This document shows, piece after piece, positions 1 to 8,326 of a stretch of DNA of 64,000 nucleotides. The position numbers were made by a program, and so were the translations under genes. Origin of the DNA: Pseudonocardia acidicola (GTDB taxonomy: Bacteria; Actinomycetota; Actinomycetes; Mycobacteriales; Pseudonocardiaceae); NCBI RefSeq assembly GCF_012911935.1, contig NZ_JAAXLA010000021.1, forward strand, positions 1 to 64,000, read 5' to 3'. The notes under the pieces were generated by a model. That model searched no databases. It saw only the letters and a list, made by a program, of their open reading frames with translations, and had not been told where the DNA came from. Every line of letters starts with the position of its first letter. Position 1 is the first letter of the stretch.

Positions 1-5
1 GACCC

Positions 6-1973
6 GTGCGCCGGCGACCGGTCCCGGCGTGGCTCCTCATCGGGGCCGCGGTGGTCGCCGCCGCGGCGCTGACCGGCGTGCTGCTGGCCGCGTTCGCCCC
101 GAGCGTCGGTGAGCTCTACGGGCTGCCCGACCTCGGTGCGGTGGTCGACGCCGGGTTGCCCGCGGCCCGGGTGATCGCGATCGGCGCTGCCGCGGTCGTC
201 GTGGGCAACCTGCTGCTGGCCGCCGTCCTGGTGCCCGGCGACCCGAACGGCGCCGTGTCGCGGGAGGGCTACGCCGGGCTGCAGGCGGCGCGTCCGTGGG
301 CGGTCGTGCAATGCGTGGCGTCGCTGGCGGTGGCGCTGCTGACCGTGGCGGAGAACTCCGGGCAGCCACCCGGCTGGGAGCTCACCCACCTCGCCGAACT
401 GGCCGTGGGCGTGCTGCAACTCCAGCAGGCCGCGGGATGGGCCATCTCGGCCGTCGTCGCGTTGCTGGTCGCGGTGCTCGCCACCGTGGCGCTGTCCTGG
501 CGGACCGCGGTCGGCCTGCTCGTGCTCGCGCTGATCTCGTTGACGCCGGTCGCGCTGACCGCGGCCACCGACACCGAGCGCTCGCACGACCTGGCAGGCG
601 ACGCCGTTGCGCTGCATGTGCTGGGGGCCGTGCTCTGGCTGGGCAGCACCATCGCGGTGGCCCTGCACCTCGCCCGGCGGGGCACCGGGCAGCAGGCGGT
701 ACTGCGCCGGCACAGCGTGATCGCCACCGCCTCGCTGTTGGTGGTCGGTGCGTCGGGGGTCGAGTCGGCGGCCCTGGTCCTCACTCCCGGTGAACTGTTC
801 GCCAGCGGATACGGGCTGCTCGTGGTGGTCAGCGCGATCCTGCTGGCCGGGCTCGCCGTCATCGCGCATCGGATCCGGTTCGCCGTGCGGGCACACCCCG
901 GGCGTACTGCGGCCCGCCTCGTGGTTCTCGAACTCGTGCTGCTCGCGGGGGCCGCGGCCACCGGAACCGGGCTGATGCGACTTTTCCCGCCCAGCCAACA
1001 GAGCTACGTGGCGAGCCGGACCGTCTACCTCATCGGCTACGAGCTGCCCCCGCACCTGACGGCGGCCGATCTGGTGCTGCAATGGCGCTTCGACCTGGTC
1101 TTCGGCACCTTCGCGGTGCTCGCGGCCGCGGGCTACCTGCTCGGAGTGGCCCGCTTGCGACGGATCGGGCGGTCATGGCCGGCCGGGCGCACGGCGGCCT
1201 GGCTGGCGGGCTGCGCCGTGCTCCTCGTGGCCACGTCCTCGGGCCTCGGTACGTACGCGACGGCCGTGTTCAGCGTGCACATGGTGCAACACATGCTGCT
1301 CGCGACCTTGGTCCCCGTGCTGCTCATCCTCGGCCACGGCGTCACGCTGATCCTGCAGGTCTCGGGGGAGCGCACGACCGCCCGGTTGGTGAGCCTGCTC
1401 GACTCCCCGGTGGTGCGGCTGGTGCGCCACCCCGCGGCCGCCTGGGTGGCGGTCGCACTCACGTTGTTCGGGCTGTACCCGACGGGCCTGTTCGGGGCGA
1501 TCCTGCAGGAGCACTGGGCGCATCTGGCGATGGATGCTGCATTCTTCGGGACCGGGCTGGCGCTGTTCTGGCCCGTGCTCGGGCACAGCCTCCCGGGACG
1601 CGGTCTCCCCGCGATCGGGCGGATCGTGATGGTGTTCGCGGTGATGGCGCTGCACGCGGTGTTCTCCGTGTGGTTGCTGGGCCGCCCCACGCCCGTCGCG
1701 GAGAGCTTCTACGCCTCGCTGCGTCTGCCCTACGTCCCCGACCTGCTCGCCGATCAGCGACTCGGCGCCGAGCTCGCCTGGGCGCTGGGCGAGCTACCCG
1801 TGGTCATCACGGTGCTGGCGCTGGTCCTGCGCTGGACCCGCACCGACCGGGAGACGCCCGTGGGTTCCGACCTCGCCTGGTCCGGTCCGCGATCCGATGA
1901 CGGGATGACCTATCCCGACGTCGTCCCGGCCGGCTCCGCCGCCGACAGCCGAACGCCCTACCACCAGGGCTGA
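6..1973 (+). CDS. CopD/CtaG-type copper and cytochrome oxidase assembly membrane protein
   Basis: A 655-residue polytopic membrane protein with two recognisable parts. Residues about 190-340 resemble the CopD copper-resistance membrane domain (VLGAVLWLGS). Residues about 350-620 resemble the caa3-oxidase assembly factor CtaG, including the His-rich stretch HMVQHMLLATLVPVLLILGH near 420-440. In the family such fusions are thought to move or hold copper for cytochrome oxidase assembly in the cytoplasmic membrane. The GTG at position 6 gives a plausible hydrophobic N-terminus (MRRRPVPAWLLIG), but the window starts only five bases upstream, so the true start could lie outside. The C-terminal 40 residues are hydrophilic. 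No copper-related neighbour is visible in the window. Confidence 0.85.
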   Translation: MRRRPVPAWLLIGAAVVAAAALTGVLLAAFAPSVGELYGLPDLGAVVDAGLPAARVIAIGAAAVVVGNLLLAAVLVPGDPNGAVSREGYAGLQAARPWAVVQCVASLAVALLTVAENSGQPPGWELTHLAELAVGVLQLQQAAGWAISAVVALLVAVLATVALSWRTAVGLLVLALISLTPVALTAATDTERSHDLAGDAVALHVLGAVLWLGSTIAVALHLARRGTGQQAVLRRHSVIATASLLVVGASGVESAALVLTPGELFASGYGLLVVVSAILLAGLAVIAHRIRFAVRAHPGRTAARLVVLELVLLAGAAATGTGLMRLFPPSQQSYVASRTVYLIGYELPPHLTAADLVLQWRFDLVFGTFAVLAAAGYLLGVARLRRIGRSWPAGRTAAWLAGCAVLLVATSSGLGTYATAVFSVHMVQHMLLATLVPVLLILGHGVTLILQVSGERTTARLVSLLDSPVVRLVRHPAAAWVAVALTLFGLYPTGLFGAILQEHWAHLAMDAAFFGTGLALFWPVLGHSLPGRGLPAIGRIVMVFAVMALHAVFSVWLLGRPTPVAESFYASLRLPYVPDLLADQRLGAELAWALGELPVVITVLALVLRWTRTDRETPVGSDLAWSGPRSDDGMTYPDVVPAGSAADSRTPYHQG

Positions 1974-2249
1974 CGGGGTGCCGCCGCCGAGCCCGCGGCA
2001 CGGCCGTGCGCCGGCGGTCGGCCCTACCGGGAGCGAGTACGGCGCGGGCCGTGATCGTCGAGCTGGCCGCGATGGGACCTGGCCGACGCGGCTGCCCTGC
2101 ACGTCCCGAATATGTGCTCGTGGCTCGTGTCGCGTCGTAAACCTGTCCGGCGCGTGGTGATCATCACCGTTGGTCTTTCGAACCCGGCCACCCTCGCCAC
2201 CAGCCGAAACGCGTCTTGCCGCGGACTCGGGATCAGCCTTCACCCCGAT

Positions 2250-2283
2250 TTAGTTGCGATAGCTAACGAGATGCTCCTACGGT
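2250..2283 (+). promoter_or_regulatory. Predicted asnB promoter with TTAG/CTAA inverted repeat
   Basis: TTGCGA at 2254-2259 and TACGGT at 2278-2283 are separated by 18 bases, a good actinobacterial -35/-10 pair, and would give a leader of roughly 65 nt before asnB. The partly symmetrical sequence TTAGTTGCGATAGCTAA (2250-2266) overlaps the -35 element, so a regulator bound there could block RNA polymerase. The rest of 1974-2353 holds nothing else I can support. Confidence 0.4.
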
Positions 2284-2353
2284 CGAGATGTCACAGCCAG
2301 GTGACCGCTTGTTGCCGGTGGGTAACCGGGCGACATCGGGGGAGGCGAACGGT

Positions 2354-4210
2354 ATGTGTGGCATCGCAGGGCAGTGTGACTTCCGGGGTGACCTCGAGCG
2401 CGACCGGGCCCGCGTGCAGCCGATGGTCGACACCATGGCCTGCCGGGGCCCGGACGACCAGGGGCTGTGGACGAGCCGGCACGCCGCGCTCGGCCACCGC
2501 CGGCTGGCGATCATCGACGTGCCCGGTGGGCGGCAGCCGATGACCGTCGAGGAGAACGGCGAGACCCTGGCGACGATCGTCTACAGCGGCGAGGTCTACA
2601 ACTTCACCGAGCTGCGCGCCGAGCTGCAGGGGCGCGGGCACACGTTCCGCACCGACAGCGACACCGAGGTCGTGCTGCACGGCTACCTCGAGTGGGGCGA
2701 GGACGTCGTCGATCGGCTCAACGGCATGTTCGCGTTCGCGCTGTGGGACGCCCGCCGCGAGGAGCTGTTCCTGATCCGGGACCGCATGGGCGTCAAGCCG
2801 CTGTACTACTACCCGACTCCCGACGGCGTGCTGTTCGGCTCCGAACCCAAGGCCATCCTGGCCCATCCGTCGGCGCCGGCCGTGCTCGACACCGACGGCC
2901 TGCGTGAACTGCTCGCCCACGTGAAGACCCCCGGCCACGGGATCTACAAGGGCATGCGCGAGGTCCGCCCGGGCTCGCTGGTCCGGGTGAACCGCGACGG
3001 CCTCACCGTCCGGCGCTACTGGAAGCTGGAGGCCCTCGAGCACACCGACGACCGCGACACCACGGTGGCCCACGTCCGTGAGCTGCTCGACGACATCGTC
3101 GCCCGCCAGCTGATCTCCGACGTGCCGCTGTGCACGCTGCTCTCGGGTGGCCTGGACTCGAGCGCCGTCACCGCGCTGGCCGCGCAGAAGCTCGCCGCGG
3201 CCGGCGCCGGGCCGGTGCGCTCGTTCGCGGTCGGTTTCGTCGGCTACGAGGAGAACTTCAGCGCCGACCCGATGCGTGACACCCCGGACGGCCCGTACGT
3301 CCGGGAGCTCGCCGAACACGTCGGTGCGAACCACACCGACATCACCCTGTCCAACGACGAACTGATGGATCCCGACGCCCGGGCCGCGGTGCTCCGGGCC
3401 CGCGACCTGCCGGTGAGCATCGGCGACATGGACACCTCGCTGTATCTGCTGTTCAAGGCGATCCGAGGACGCTCGACGGTGGCCCTGTCGGGCGAGTCGG
3501 CCGACGAGGTCTTCGGCGGGTACCGCTGGTTCCACGACGCGGCGGCGGTCAACGCCGACACCTTCCCGTGGATGGCGGTGCCCGGTCGCAGCCCGCTGGA
3601 CGAGAGCGGCAGCCTGTTCGATCCGGGCCTGCTGCAGAAGCTGGACCTGCCCGGATACCGCGACGCCTCCTACCGCGACGCGCTCGCGGAGGTGCCGCAC
3701 GTCGACGGTGTCTCGGCGCAGGAGCGCCGGATGCGGGAGGTCTGCTACCTGCACCTCACCCGGTTCGTGCAGATCCTGCTCGACCGCAAGGACCGGATGA
3801 GCATGGCCAGCGGCCTCGAGGTCCGGGTGCCGTTCTGCGACCACCGCCTGGTGCAGTACGTGTTCAACACCCCGTGGGCACTCAAGACGTTCGACGGCCG
3901 GGAGAAGAGCCTGCTGCGGGCCGCCGCCCGCGACGTGCTGCCGGCGTCGATCGTCCAGCGGGTCAAGAGCCCGTACCCGTCCACCCAGGACCCCGGCTAC
4001 GAGCGGATGCTGCGCGACGAGCTCGCCAAGCTGCTGGTCGCCGAGGACTCGCCGGTCCTGCCGCTGATCAACCGGGACGCCGCACGGGCGCTGACCGAGC
4101 AGGAGGTCGGATCCCGGAGCCTCGAGTCGGCCCGCGCGAAGATCGAGAACGTGCTGCAGCTCGACGCCTGGCTGCGCCGCTACCAGCCGACCCTCGACAT
4201 CGCCGGCTGA
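2354..4210 (+). CDS. asnB: Asparagine synthase (glutamine-hydrolysing)
   Basis: A 618-residue class B asparagine synthetase: ATP-dependent amidation of aspartate with ammonia released from glutamine. The start is fixed by chemistry. Cys2 must become the N-terminal nucleophile, and ATG at 2354 gives MCGIAGQ, with a strong GGGGAGG ribosome site ending about 9 nt upstream; a longer frame from 2288 would bury that Cys. Residues 1-200 form the Ntn glutaminase domain (RDRMGVKPLYY, GSEPKAIL). The synthetase half carries the PP-loop LSGGLDSS near residue 247 and SGESADEVFGGY further on. It is monocistronic: a predicted promoter lies upstream and a hairpin follows the stop. Actinobacterial AsnB paralogues sometimes amidate cell-wall precursors instead, which sequence alone cannot exclude. 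Confidence 0.95.
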   Translation: MCGIAGQCDFRGDLERDRARVQPMVDTMACRGPDDQGLWTSRHAALGHRRLAIIDVPGGRQPMTVEENGETLATIVYSGEVYNFTELRAELQGRGHTFRTDSDTEVVLHGYLEWGEDVVDRLNGMFAFALWDARREELFLIRDRMGVKPLYYYPTPDGVLFGSEPKAILAHPSAPAVLDTDGLRELLAHVKTPGHGIYKGMREVRPGSLVRVNRDGLTVRRYWKLEALEHTDDRDTTVAHVRELLDDIVARQLISDVPLCTLLSGGLDSSAVTALAAQKLAAAGAGPVRSFAVGFVGYEENFSADPMRDTPDGPYVRELAEHVGANHTDITLSNDELMDPDARAAVLRARDLPVSIGDMDTSLYLLFKAIRGRSTVALSGESADEVFGGYRWFHDAAAVNADTFPWMAVPGRSPLDESGSLFDPGLLQKLDLPGYRDASYRDALAEVPHVDGVSAQERRMREVCYLHLTRFVQILLDRKDRMSMASGLEVRVPFCDHRLVQYVFNTPWALKTFDGREKSLLRAAARDVLPASIVQRVKSPYPSTQDPGYERMLRDELAKLLVAEDSPVLPLINRDAARALTEQEVGSRSLESARAKIENVLQLDAWLRRYQPTLDIAG

Positions 4211-4224
4211 GCCGGGCCGACGGT

Positions 4225-4254
4225 GCTCCGGGGCCTCGCCGCAGGTCCCGGAGC
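4225..4254 (+). terminator. Hairpin terminator after asnB
   Basis: GCTCCGGG (4225-4232) pairs perfectly with CCCGGAGC (4247-4254) across a 14-nt loop. A second nested pairing, GCCGGGC (4211-4217) with GCCCGGC (4253-4259), could form instead. There is no U tract, as is usual for GC-rich actinobacterial terminators. Confidence 0.5.
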
Positions 4255-4331
4255 CCGGCCCCGGTCTGCCCAGAGGCATCAGCGCTGCGGCCACGTGCGC
4301 TCGCCGCGGCCGGGTACACCGAGTTGACACG

Positions 4332-4469
4332 GTGGAGGTCGTGGTCCGCGACGACGCCGTGGTGGCGATCCGGCCGCCGGCCGGCCGCGCCGTCCCCCGC
4401 AACGAGACCGTTCTGGCCGGGCGTGACCAGGGCGCCGCCGCGCGGTTCCTCGACCCTGGTCTGGCGTGA
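4332..4469 (+). pseudogene. Possible remnant of a phosphodiester glycosidase-like protein
   Basis: A 45-codon open frame from a GTG encodes VVVRDDAVVAIRPPAGRAVP followed by NETVLAGRDQGAAARFL. This resembles a short internal segment of the NAGPA/phosphodiester glycosidase family (pattern: V-x-G-x-V followed by P-x-G-x-x-V-L-x-G-R). No signal peptide, catalytic part or ribosome site is present, so I read it as a gene fragment in the 378-bp gap after asnB. The match is from memory of the family pattern and is weak. The rest of 4255-4588 shows nothing recognisable. Confidence 0.3.
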
Positions 4470-4588
4470 CCGTGGCGTCCGGCGCCGGCTGCCGTCCTGT
4501 CCCCGACGTCGCGGGGGCCGCATCGCCGGGACCTGGCCCGCCGGGCCCGGCGGTGGTGGAATGAGGACGACTGACAGGGAGGGAACAT

Positions 4589-4924
4589 ATGCCTGATCAG
4601 GAGCCCAAGGACACCCGCCTGCCCGTCCCGGCGCGGGATCGCCGCCCGATGGCACGGAGATCCCGCGCAGTCTCCGCCGATCGTCCGGGGTCGCCGGCGC
4701 GCGCCCTCGTCGGCGCTCCCGCAGTCGCGGCGTCGGTTGTCGGCGCCGCTGCGGCCGCCGCCATGAGCGGCGCGGCCGTGGCCTCCCGCCTGCTGTGGGC
4801 GTGGTCCGGCTGGCGGGACCTGCCGCGATCGGGCGCGCAGGAGCAGCAGCCCTCGTCGTGGGCGGGGCCAGGGGTGCACATCAGCTACACCCACATCGAG
4901 ATGCACTGGCCGCTCGATCGTTGA
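4589..4924 (+). CDS. Small Ala-rich hypothetical protein, possibly membrane-anchored
   Basis: I do not recognise this 111-residue protein. The ATG at 4589 is preceded by AGGGAGGGAA at a good distance, which supports real translation. Residues about 35-70 (ALVGAPAVAASVVGAAAAAA) are Ala/Gly-rich and could form one membrane segment followed by an aromatic stretch (RLLWAWSGW). The N-terminus is strongly basic and Pro/Arg-rich. The last 15 residues, HISYTHIEMHWPLDR, are unusually rich in His and aromatic residues. It faces the convergent hydrolase gene and shares no operon with it. Confidence 0.45.
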   Translation: MPDQEPKDTRLPVPARDRRPMARRSRAVSADRPGSPARALVGAPAVAASVVGAAAAAAMSGAAVASRLLWAWSGWRDLPRSGAQEQQPSSWAGPGVHISYTHIEMHWPLDR

Positions 4925-4997
4925 CGCATCGACGGCGAGGAGCGGTGACCCGGTGGCTCCGGATCACCGCCCCCGCGCCGGCCGGTCCGAACTCGCG

Positions 4998-6203
4998 TCA
5001 GGACCGGGCAGGGACCTTCCCGCTGAGCCAGTCCATCGAGGCGGCGAAGGATTCCTGGCTGGTGCGGAACGCGTTGAGGTCGTGACCCGCGCCCTCGGTG
5101 ATGTGTGCGTCGATGGACGGCACGTCCGGTCCGAACCACGGACGCTCGTTCTCGATCAGCGACTGCGGGGTGCTGCACGGGGCGCCCAGGTCCAGCGGGC
5201 CCTGAGAGCAGAAGATGCCGTCGAGGCTGCCGTTGATGATGAACACGGGCGCCCGGACATCCAGCGGAGTGCGGAAGATGATCGGGTAGTTCGCCAGTTC
5301 GGTCTGCGTCACGGTGCCCTTGGTGGCCTCGTCGCGCTCGACGATGCGCTGGTCGACGTCGGTACCGGGGGCGTAGAACAGGTCATAGCGGGTGCCCGGC
5401 CGGCTGGTGATGTAGCCGGGGTCCGGCATCGATCCCTGGAACTGCGGGTCGAGGGCCGCCGGGTAGTGCTTCGACTCGATCGCGGTGGGGGTCTGCACCT
5501 CGCGGATGTTGTGCGAGACGCCGGTCAGCACCAGCGCATCGACGTCCTGATACCGGGACGCCTCGATGAAGCTGGTCATGCTGCCGTAGGAGTGTCCGAC
5601 CAGCGCGACCTTGTCGAACGCGGCCCTTTCGCCGGGCGACTCGATCCGGCCTTCACGGAGTGCCTGGACGACCTGGTGCACGGCGGTGGCGTTGGAGTCG
5701 ATGTTGATCGCAGCGCTGACCGGACGGGTGCTGTCGCCGTTGCCGATCCGGTCGATGGCCGCGGTGGCGTAGCCGGCCTTCGCGGCGGCGGCCTCCCACG
5801 AGTACCGGTCGCCCTGCGGGTCGTCCGGGTCGGCGATGTTCCAGTACCGGTGGTCGTAGGTGATGCCGTGGACCAGCACCTGCACCGTGTCCGGGGTGGG
5901 CTTGCCCTCGGGCAGGCACAGCTTGACGACGACCTGCTGCTGGCCGAGCGTGTCGCCGAGAGGAACACCGAGTCCTGAGCCCGGTGCCGGCGGCAGTCCC
6001 ACCTCCAGGTCTACGGGCAGGCGGCTCGTCGTGCAGGTGCGGCCGTTGTCGGGGGCGACGGAGTCGGCAACGGCTCGCGGGTCGGAGGCGGGCCCGGCCG
6101 ACGCGGGCCCGGCGGTGAGCGCGACGCCGGCGCCGGCCAGGACTGCGGTCGTGACGAGGGCGGCCGCTCGGCGACGCCCCCTCGATGAACCAGACGTTCT
6201 CAT
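4998..6203 (-). CDS. Secreted alpha/beta-hydrolase
   Basis: A 401-residue exported serine hydrolase. The ATG at 6203 follows GGAGGATCTG on the minus strand and opens a classical signal peptide: basic RGRRR, hydrophobic core, then GPASAGPAS (cleavage near residue 35). The mature part holds the nucleophile elbow GHSYGS, a plausible acid Asp in INGSLDG, and a late His in TEGAGHDLNAF, in the order expected for the fold. Substrate cannot be told; the family includes esterases, lipases and epoxide hydrolases. The gene stands alone on the minus strand and has its own ribosome site. Longer readings upstream of 6203 lack a leader and are unlikely. Confidence 0.85.
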   Translation of the reverse strand: MRTSGSSRGRRRAAALVTTAVLAGAGVALTAGPASAGPASDPRAVADSVAPDNGRTCTTSRLPVDLEVGLPPAPGSGLGVPLGDTLGQQQVVVKLCLPEGKPTPDTVQVLVHGITYDHRYWNIADPDDPQGDRYSWEAAAAKAGYATAAIDRIGNGDSTRPVSAAINIDSNATAVHQVVQALREGRIESPGERAAFDKVALVGHSYGSMTSFIEASRYQDVDALVLTGVSHNIREVQTPTAIESKHYPAALDPQFQGSMPDPGYITSRPGTRYDLFYAPGTDVDQRIVERDEATKGTVTQTELANYPIIFRTPLDVRAPVFIINGSLDGIFCSQGPLDLGAPCSTPQSLIENERPWFGPDVPSIDAHITEGAGHDLNAFRTSQESFAASMDWLSGKVPARS

Positions 6204-6435
6204 CAGATCCTCCAGGATCGAGCTCAAGCCAGGCCGGGAGAACGGCCGGGGCGCCGGCAGACGCGGCGTCCCCGATTCGTGCAACCACGGACAAATCTCT
6301 CGTCGCAACGACCAGGAGGGTTGCGGGACACGCACGGTCTAGGGCTATCCCTCGTTCGTGGAGGAGGCCCCGTGTTCCGTCGGGAATGGCCGTCGCGGTG
6401 TGCGACGGTCGTCCCCGACGGGGTGAGGCCAGAGC

Positions 6436-7707
6436 TCAGTCCGCGGCGGGGACCGTGCGGGAGGCCATCCGGCGCACCACGACGGCGCCCAGACCGGCCG
6501 CGACGATGCAGGCGACGGCGCCGAGCACGAGGCCTGCGCGGCCGCCCAGATGCTGGCTGACGAAGCCGGCGATGGGGCCACCGATCGGCGTCGAGCCGAG
6601 GAACGCGACGGCCCACAGCGCCATCACCCGGCCGCGCATGTGCGGTGCCGCCTCCAGTTGCAGCGTGCTGTTGCCCTTCGACAGGAACGCGACGCTGGCA
6701 GCGCCCACCATGGCCATGGCGAGGAGTTCGATCGGCAGGGTGGGGGCGAGTGCCGCGATCAGCAGCACCACGCCGAAGGCGGCCGAGGCGGTCACCAGCG
6801 ACCGGACGCCGGTCCGGCCGCGTGCGGCCACGTAGAGCCCACCGAGCACCGCCCCGACGCCCATGGCCGCAGTCAGGAACCCGTAGGTCCGCGCGTCGCC
6901 GTGGAACGTCTCCTCGGCCACCACCGGCAGCACGACCTGGAACTCGTAGGCCAGGCAGCCGACCAGCGCCATCATCAGCAGCGGGATCCCCAGCGTCGGC
7001 GTCCGGGCCACGTAGGCCAGGCCTTCGCGGAGCTGGCCGGGAGAGCGGGCCGCCGGCGTCGAGGGGCTGAGCGTCGAGACGTCGAGCCGGGCCAGTGAGG
7101 TGACGACGGCGACGAAGCTCACCGCGTTGAGCATGAAGCACACGCCGAGGCCACCGGTGGCGATCACGATGCCCGCGACCGCGGGGCCGACCGCGCGGGC
7201 CACGTTGACCAGCACCGAGTTGAGGCTGACCGCGTTGCGCAGGTCATCCGGCCCGACCATCTCCAGCACGAACGCCTGACGTGCCGGGTTCTCGAAGCAG
7301 TTGTTCAGCCCGAGCAGGAACGCCAGCACGAAGACGTGCCAGATCCGGACCTCGCCGGTGACCGTGAGCAGGCCCAGCGCGAGCGCGAGCACGCCCATCA
7401 TCGACTGCAGGCCGATCATGAGCCGCCGCTTGTCCATCCGGTCTGCGATGACACCGGCATAGGGGCCCAGGACCAGGGTCGGGAGGGTCTGCAGGGCGAT
7501 GACGAGGCCGAGATCGGTTGCCGAGCCGGTCAGCTGCAGCACCAGCCAGGACTGCGCGACGGTCTGCATCCAGGTGCCGACGAGCGAGATCGCCTGGCCG
7601 GTGAAGTAACGGCGGTAGTTGGGATTGGCGAGGGAGGCGAAGGTCTGGCGGCGCAGTGTGCCGAGAGGGACGGAGGCGCGTTGACGGAAGTCGCCGAGAG
7701 CGGTCAC
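6436..7707 (-). CDS. MFS transporter (enterobactin exporter/EntS-like type)
   Basis: A 423-residue major facilitator protein. The N-terminal segment NPNYRRYFTGQAISLVGTWM is typical of the MFS_3/EntS-like exporters, and the cytoplasmic loop ADRMDKRRLMIG is the usual motif between TM2 and TM3. About 11-12 hydrophobic helices follow. The GTG at 7705-7707 overlaps the TGA of the upstream MarR gene in a GTGA junction, so the two are very likely translated together. This points to a MarR-controlled efflux pump, with substrate unknown. A longer frame to 8205 is an out-of-frame reading through marR. Confidence 0.88.
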   Translation of the reverse strand: MTALGDFRQRASVPLGTLRRQTFASLANPNYRRYFTGQAISLVGTWMQTVAQSWLVLQLTGSATDLGLVIALQTLPTLVLGPYAGVIADRMDKRRLMIGLQSMMGVLALALGLLTVTGEVRIWHVFVLAFLLGLNNCFENPARQAFVLEMVGPDDLRNAVSLNSVLVNVARAVGPAVAGIVIATGGLGVCFMLNAVSFVAVVTSLARLDVSTLSPSTPAARSPGQLREGLAYVARTPTLGIPLLMMALVGCLAYEFQVVLPVVAEETFHGDARTYGFLTAAMGVGAVLGGLYVAARGRTGVRSLVTASAAFGVVLLIAALAPTLPIELLAMAMVGAASVAFLSKGNSTLQLEAAPHMRGRVMALWAVAFLGSTPIGGPIAGFVSQHLGGRAGLVLGAVACIVAAGLGAVVVRRMASRTVPAAD

Positions 7708-8186
7708 AGGGTGCCGGCACCGCCGTTCGCGGGGCCGGTGGCCGCCGGGCGCTTCGCCAGGTGCTCGGCCAGCGCCTCGAGTGCCGGCAGCGCGGCCAGC
7801 AGTTCGGCCGACCTGCCCTCGGGCATGTCGGCGAGCCGATCGGTCAGCAGCTGGGTGCGTTCGGCCCGCAGGTGCCGGTGCAGCTGCGCCCCGGCCTCGG
7901 TGACCTCGACCCGTACGGCGCGGCGATCGCCGGGATCGGGCTGCCGGCCGATGAGGCCGGCGTCCTCGAGCTTGGCGACGATGCGCGACAACATGGTCGG
8001 GTTGACGCCCTCGATGTCGGCCAGTTCGCTGACGCCCATCGGGCCGCGCCGCGCGACGGTGCCGAGCACGGACATCTGGGTCGGGGACAGCGCGTCGCCG
8101 CGGGCCTGACGGTCGAGCAGTCGCGCGATGCGGGCGAGGGCGATCCGCAGCCGGGCGACGTCCTCGGCCTCGAAGTTCTCTGACAT
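7704..8186 (-). CDS. MarR-family transcriptional regulator
   Basis: A 160-residue MarR-type winged-helix repressor. The DNA-binding core is recognisable: LSPTQMSVLGTVARRGPMGV, the recognition helix region VNPTMLSRIVAKLEDAGLI, and the wing DPGDRRAVRVEVTEAG. The ATG at 8186 is preceded by GCGGGAGGGC. It is the first gene of a two-gene operon with the MFS exporter, overlapping it by 4 nt. A palindrome 25 nt upstream of the start is the obvious autoregulatory operator. The expected behaviour, from the family, is ligand-relieved repression of both genes. Confidence 0.92.
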   Translation of the reverse strand: MSENFEAEDVARLRIALARIARLLDRQARGDALSPTQMSVLGTVARRGPMGVSELADIEGVNPTMLSRIVAKLEDAGLIGRQPDPGDRRAVRVEVTEAGAQLHRHLRAERTQLLTDRLADMPEGRSAELLAALPALEALAEHLAKRPAATGPANGGAGTL

Positions 8187-8210
8187 GTGTGCCCTCCCGC
8201 GCCAATTTAT

Positions 8211-8228
8211 TTGCCTGCTAGCAAGCAT
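8211..8228. promoter_or_regulatory. Palindromic operator of the MarR-MFS operon
   Basis: TTGCCTGCTAGCAAGCAT is a near-perfect inverted repeat (TTGCxTGC-TA-GCAxGCA) lying just upstream of the marR start in an AT-richer patch. Its size and symmetry match MarR-family boxes, which carry TTGC/GCAA half-sites. It also lies about 100 bp ahead of the rightward MFS gene, so both directions could be affected. Confidence 0.65.
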
Positions 8229-8326
8229 ACGCCCGATCGGGCGCGGTGTCACCCGTCCGTGATCGCGACGGTCCGAACGGTGCGTGCCGCAACGGTTTTC
8301 GCGCGCGCTCTGGCTACGGTGGCCGG

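Noticed and set aside
2291..4906. 871-codon open frame on the minus strand opposite asnB
   Set aside because: It lies antisense to the clear asnB gene; high GC content keeps the complementary frame free of stops. The translated sequence is His/Arg/Gly-rich without any domain.
6436..8205. Longer 589-codon reading of the first MFS gene
   Set aside because: The extra N-terminal 166 codons run out of frame through marR. The GTG at 7707 overlapping the marR stop gives the normal MFS N-terminus.
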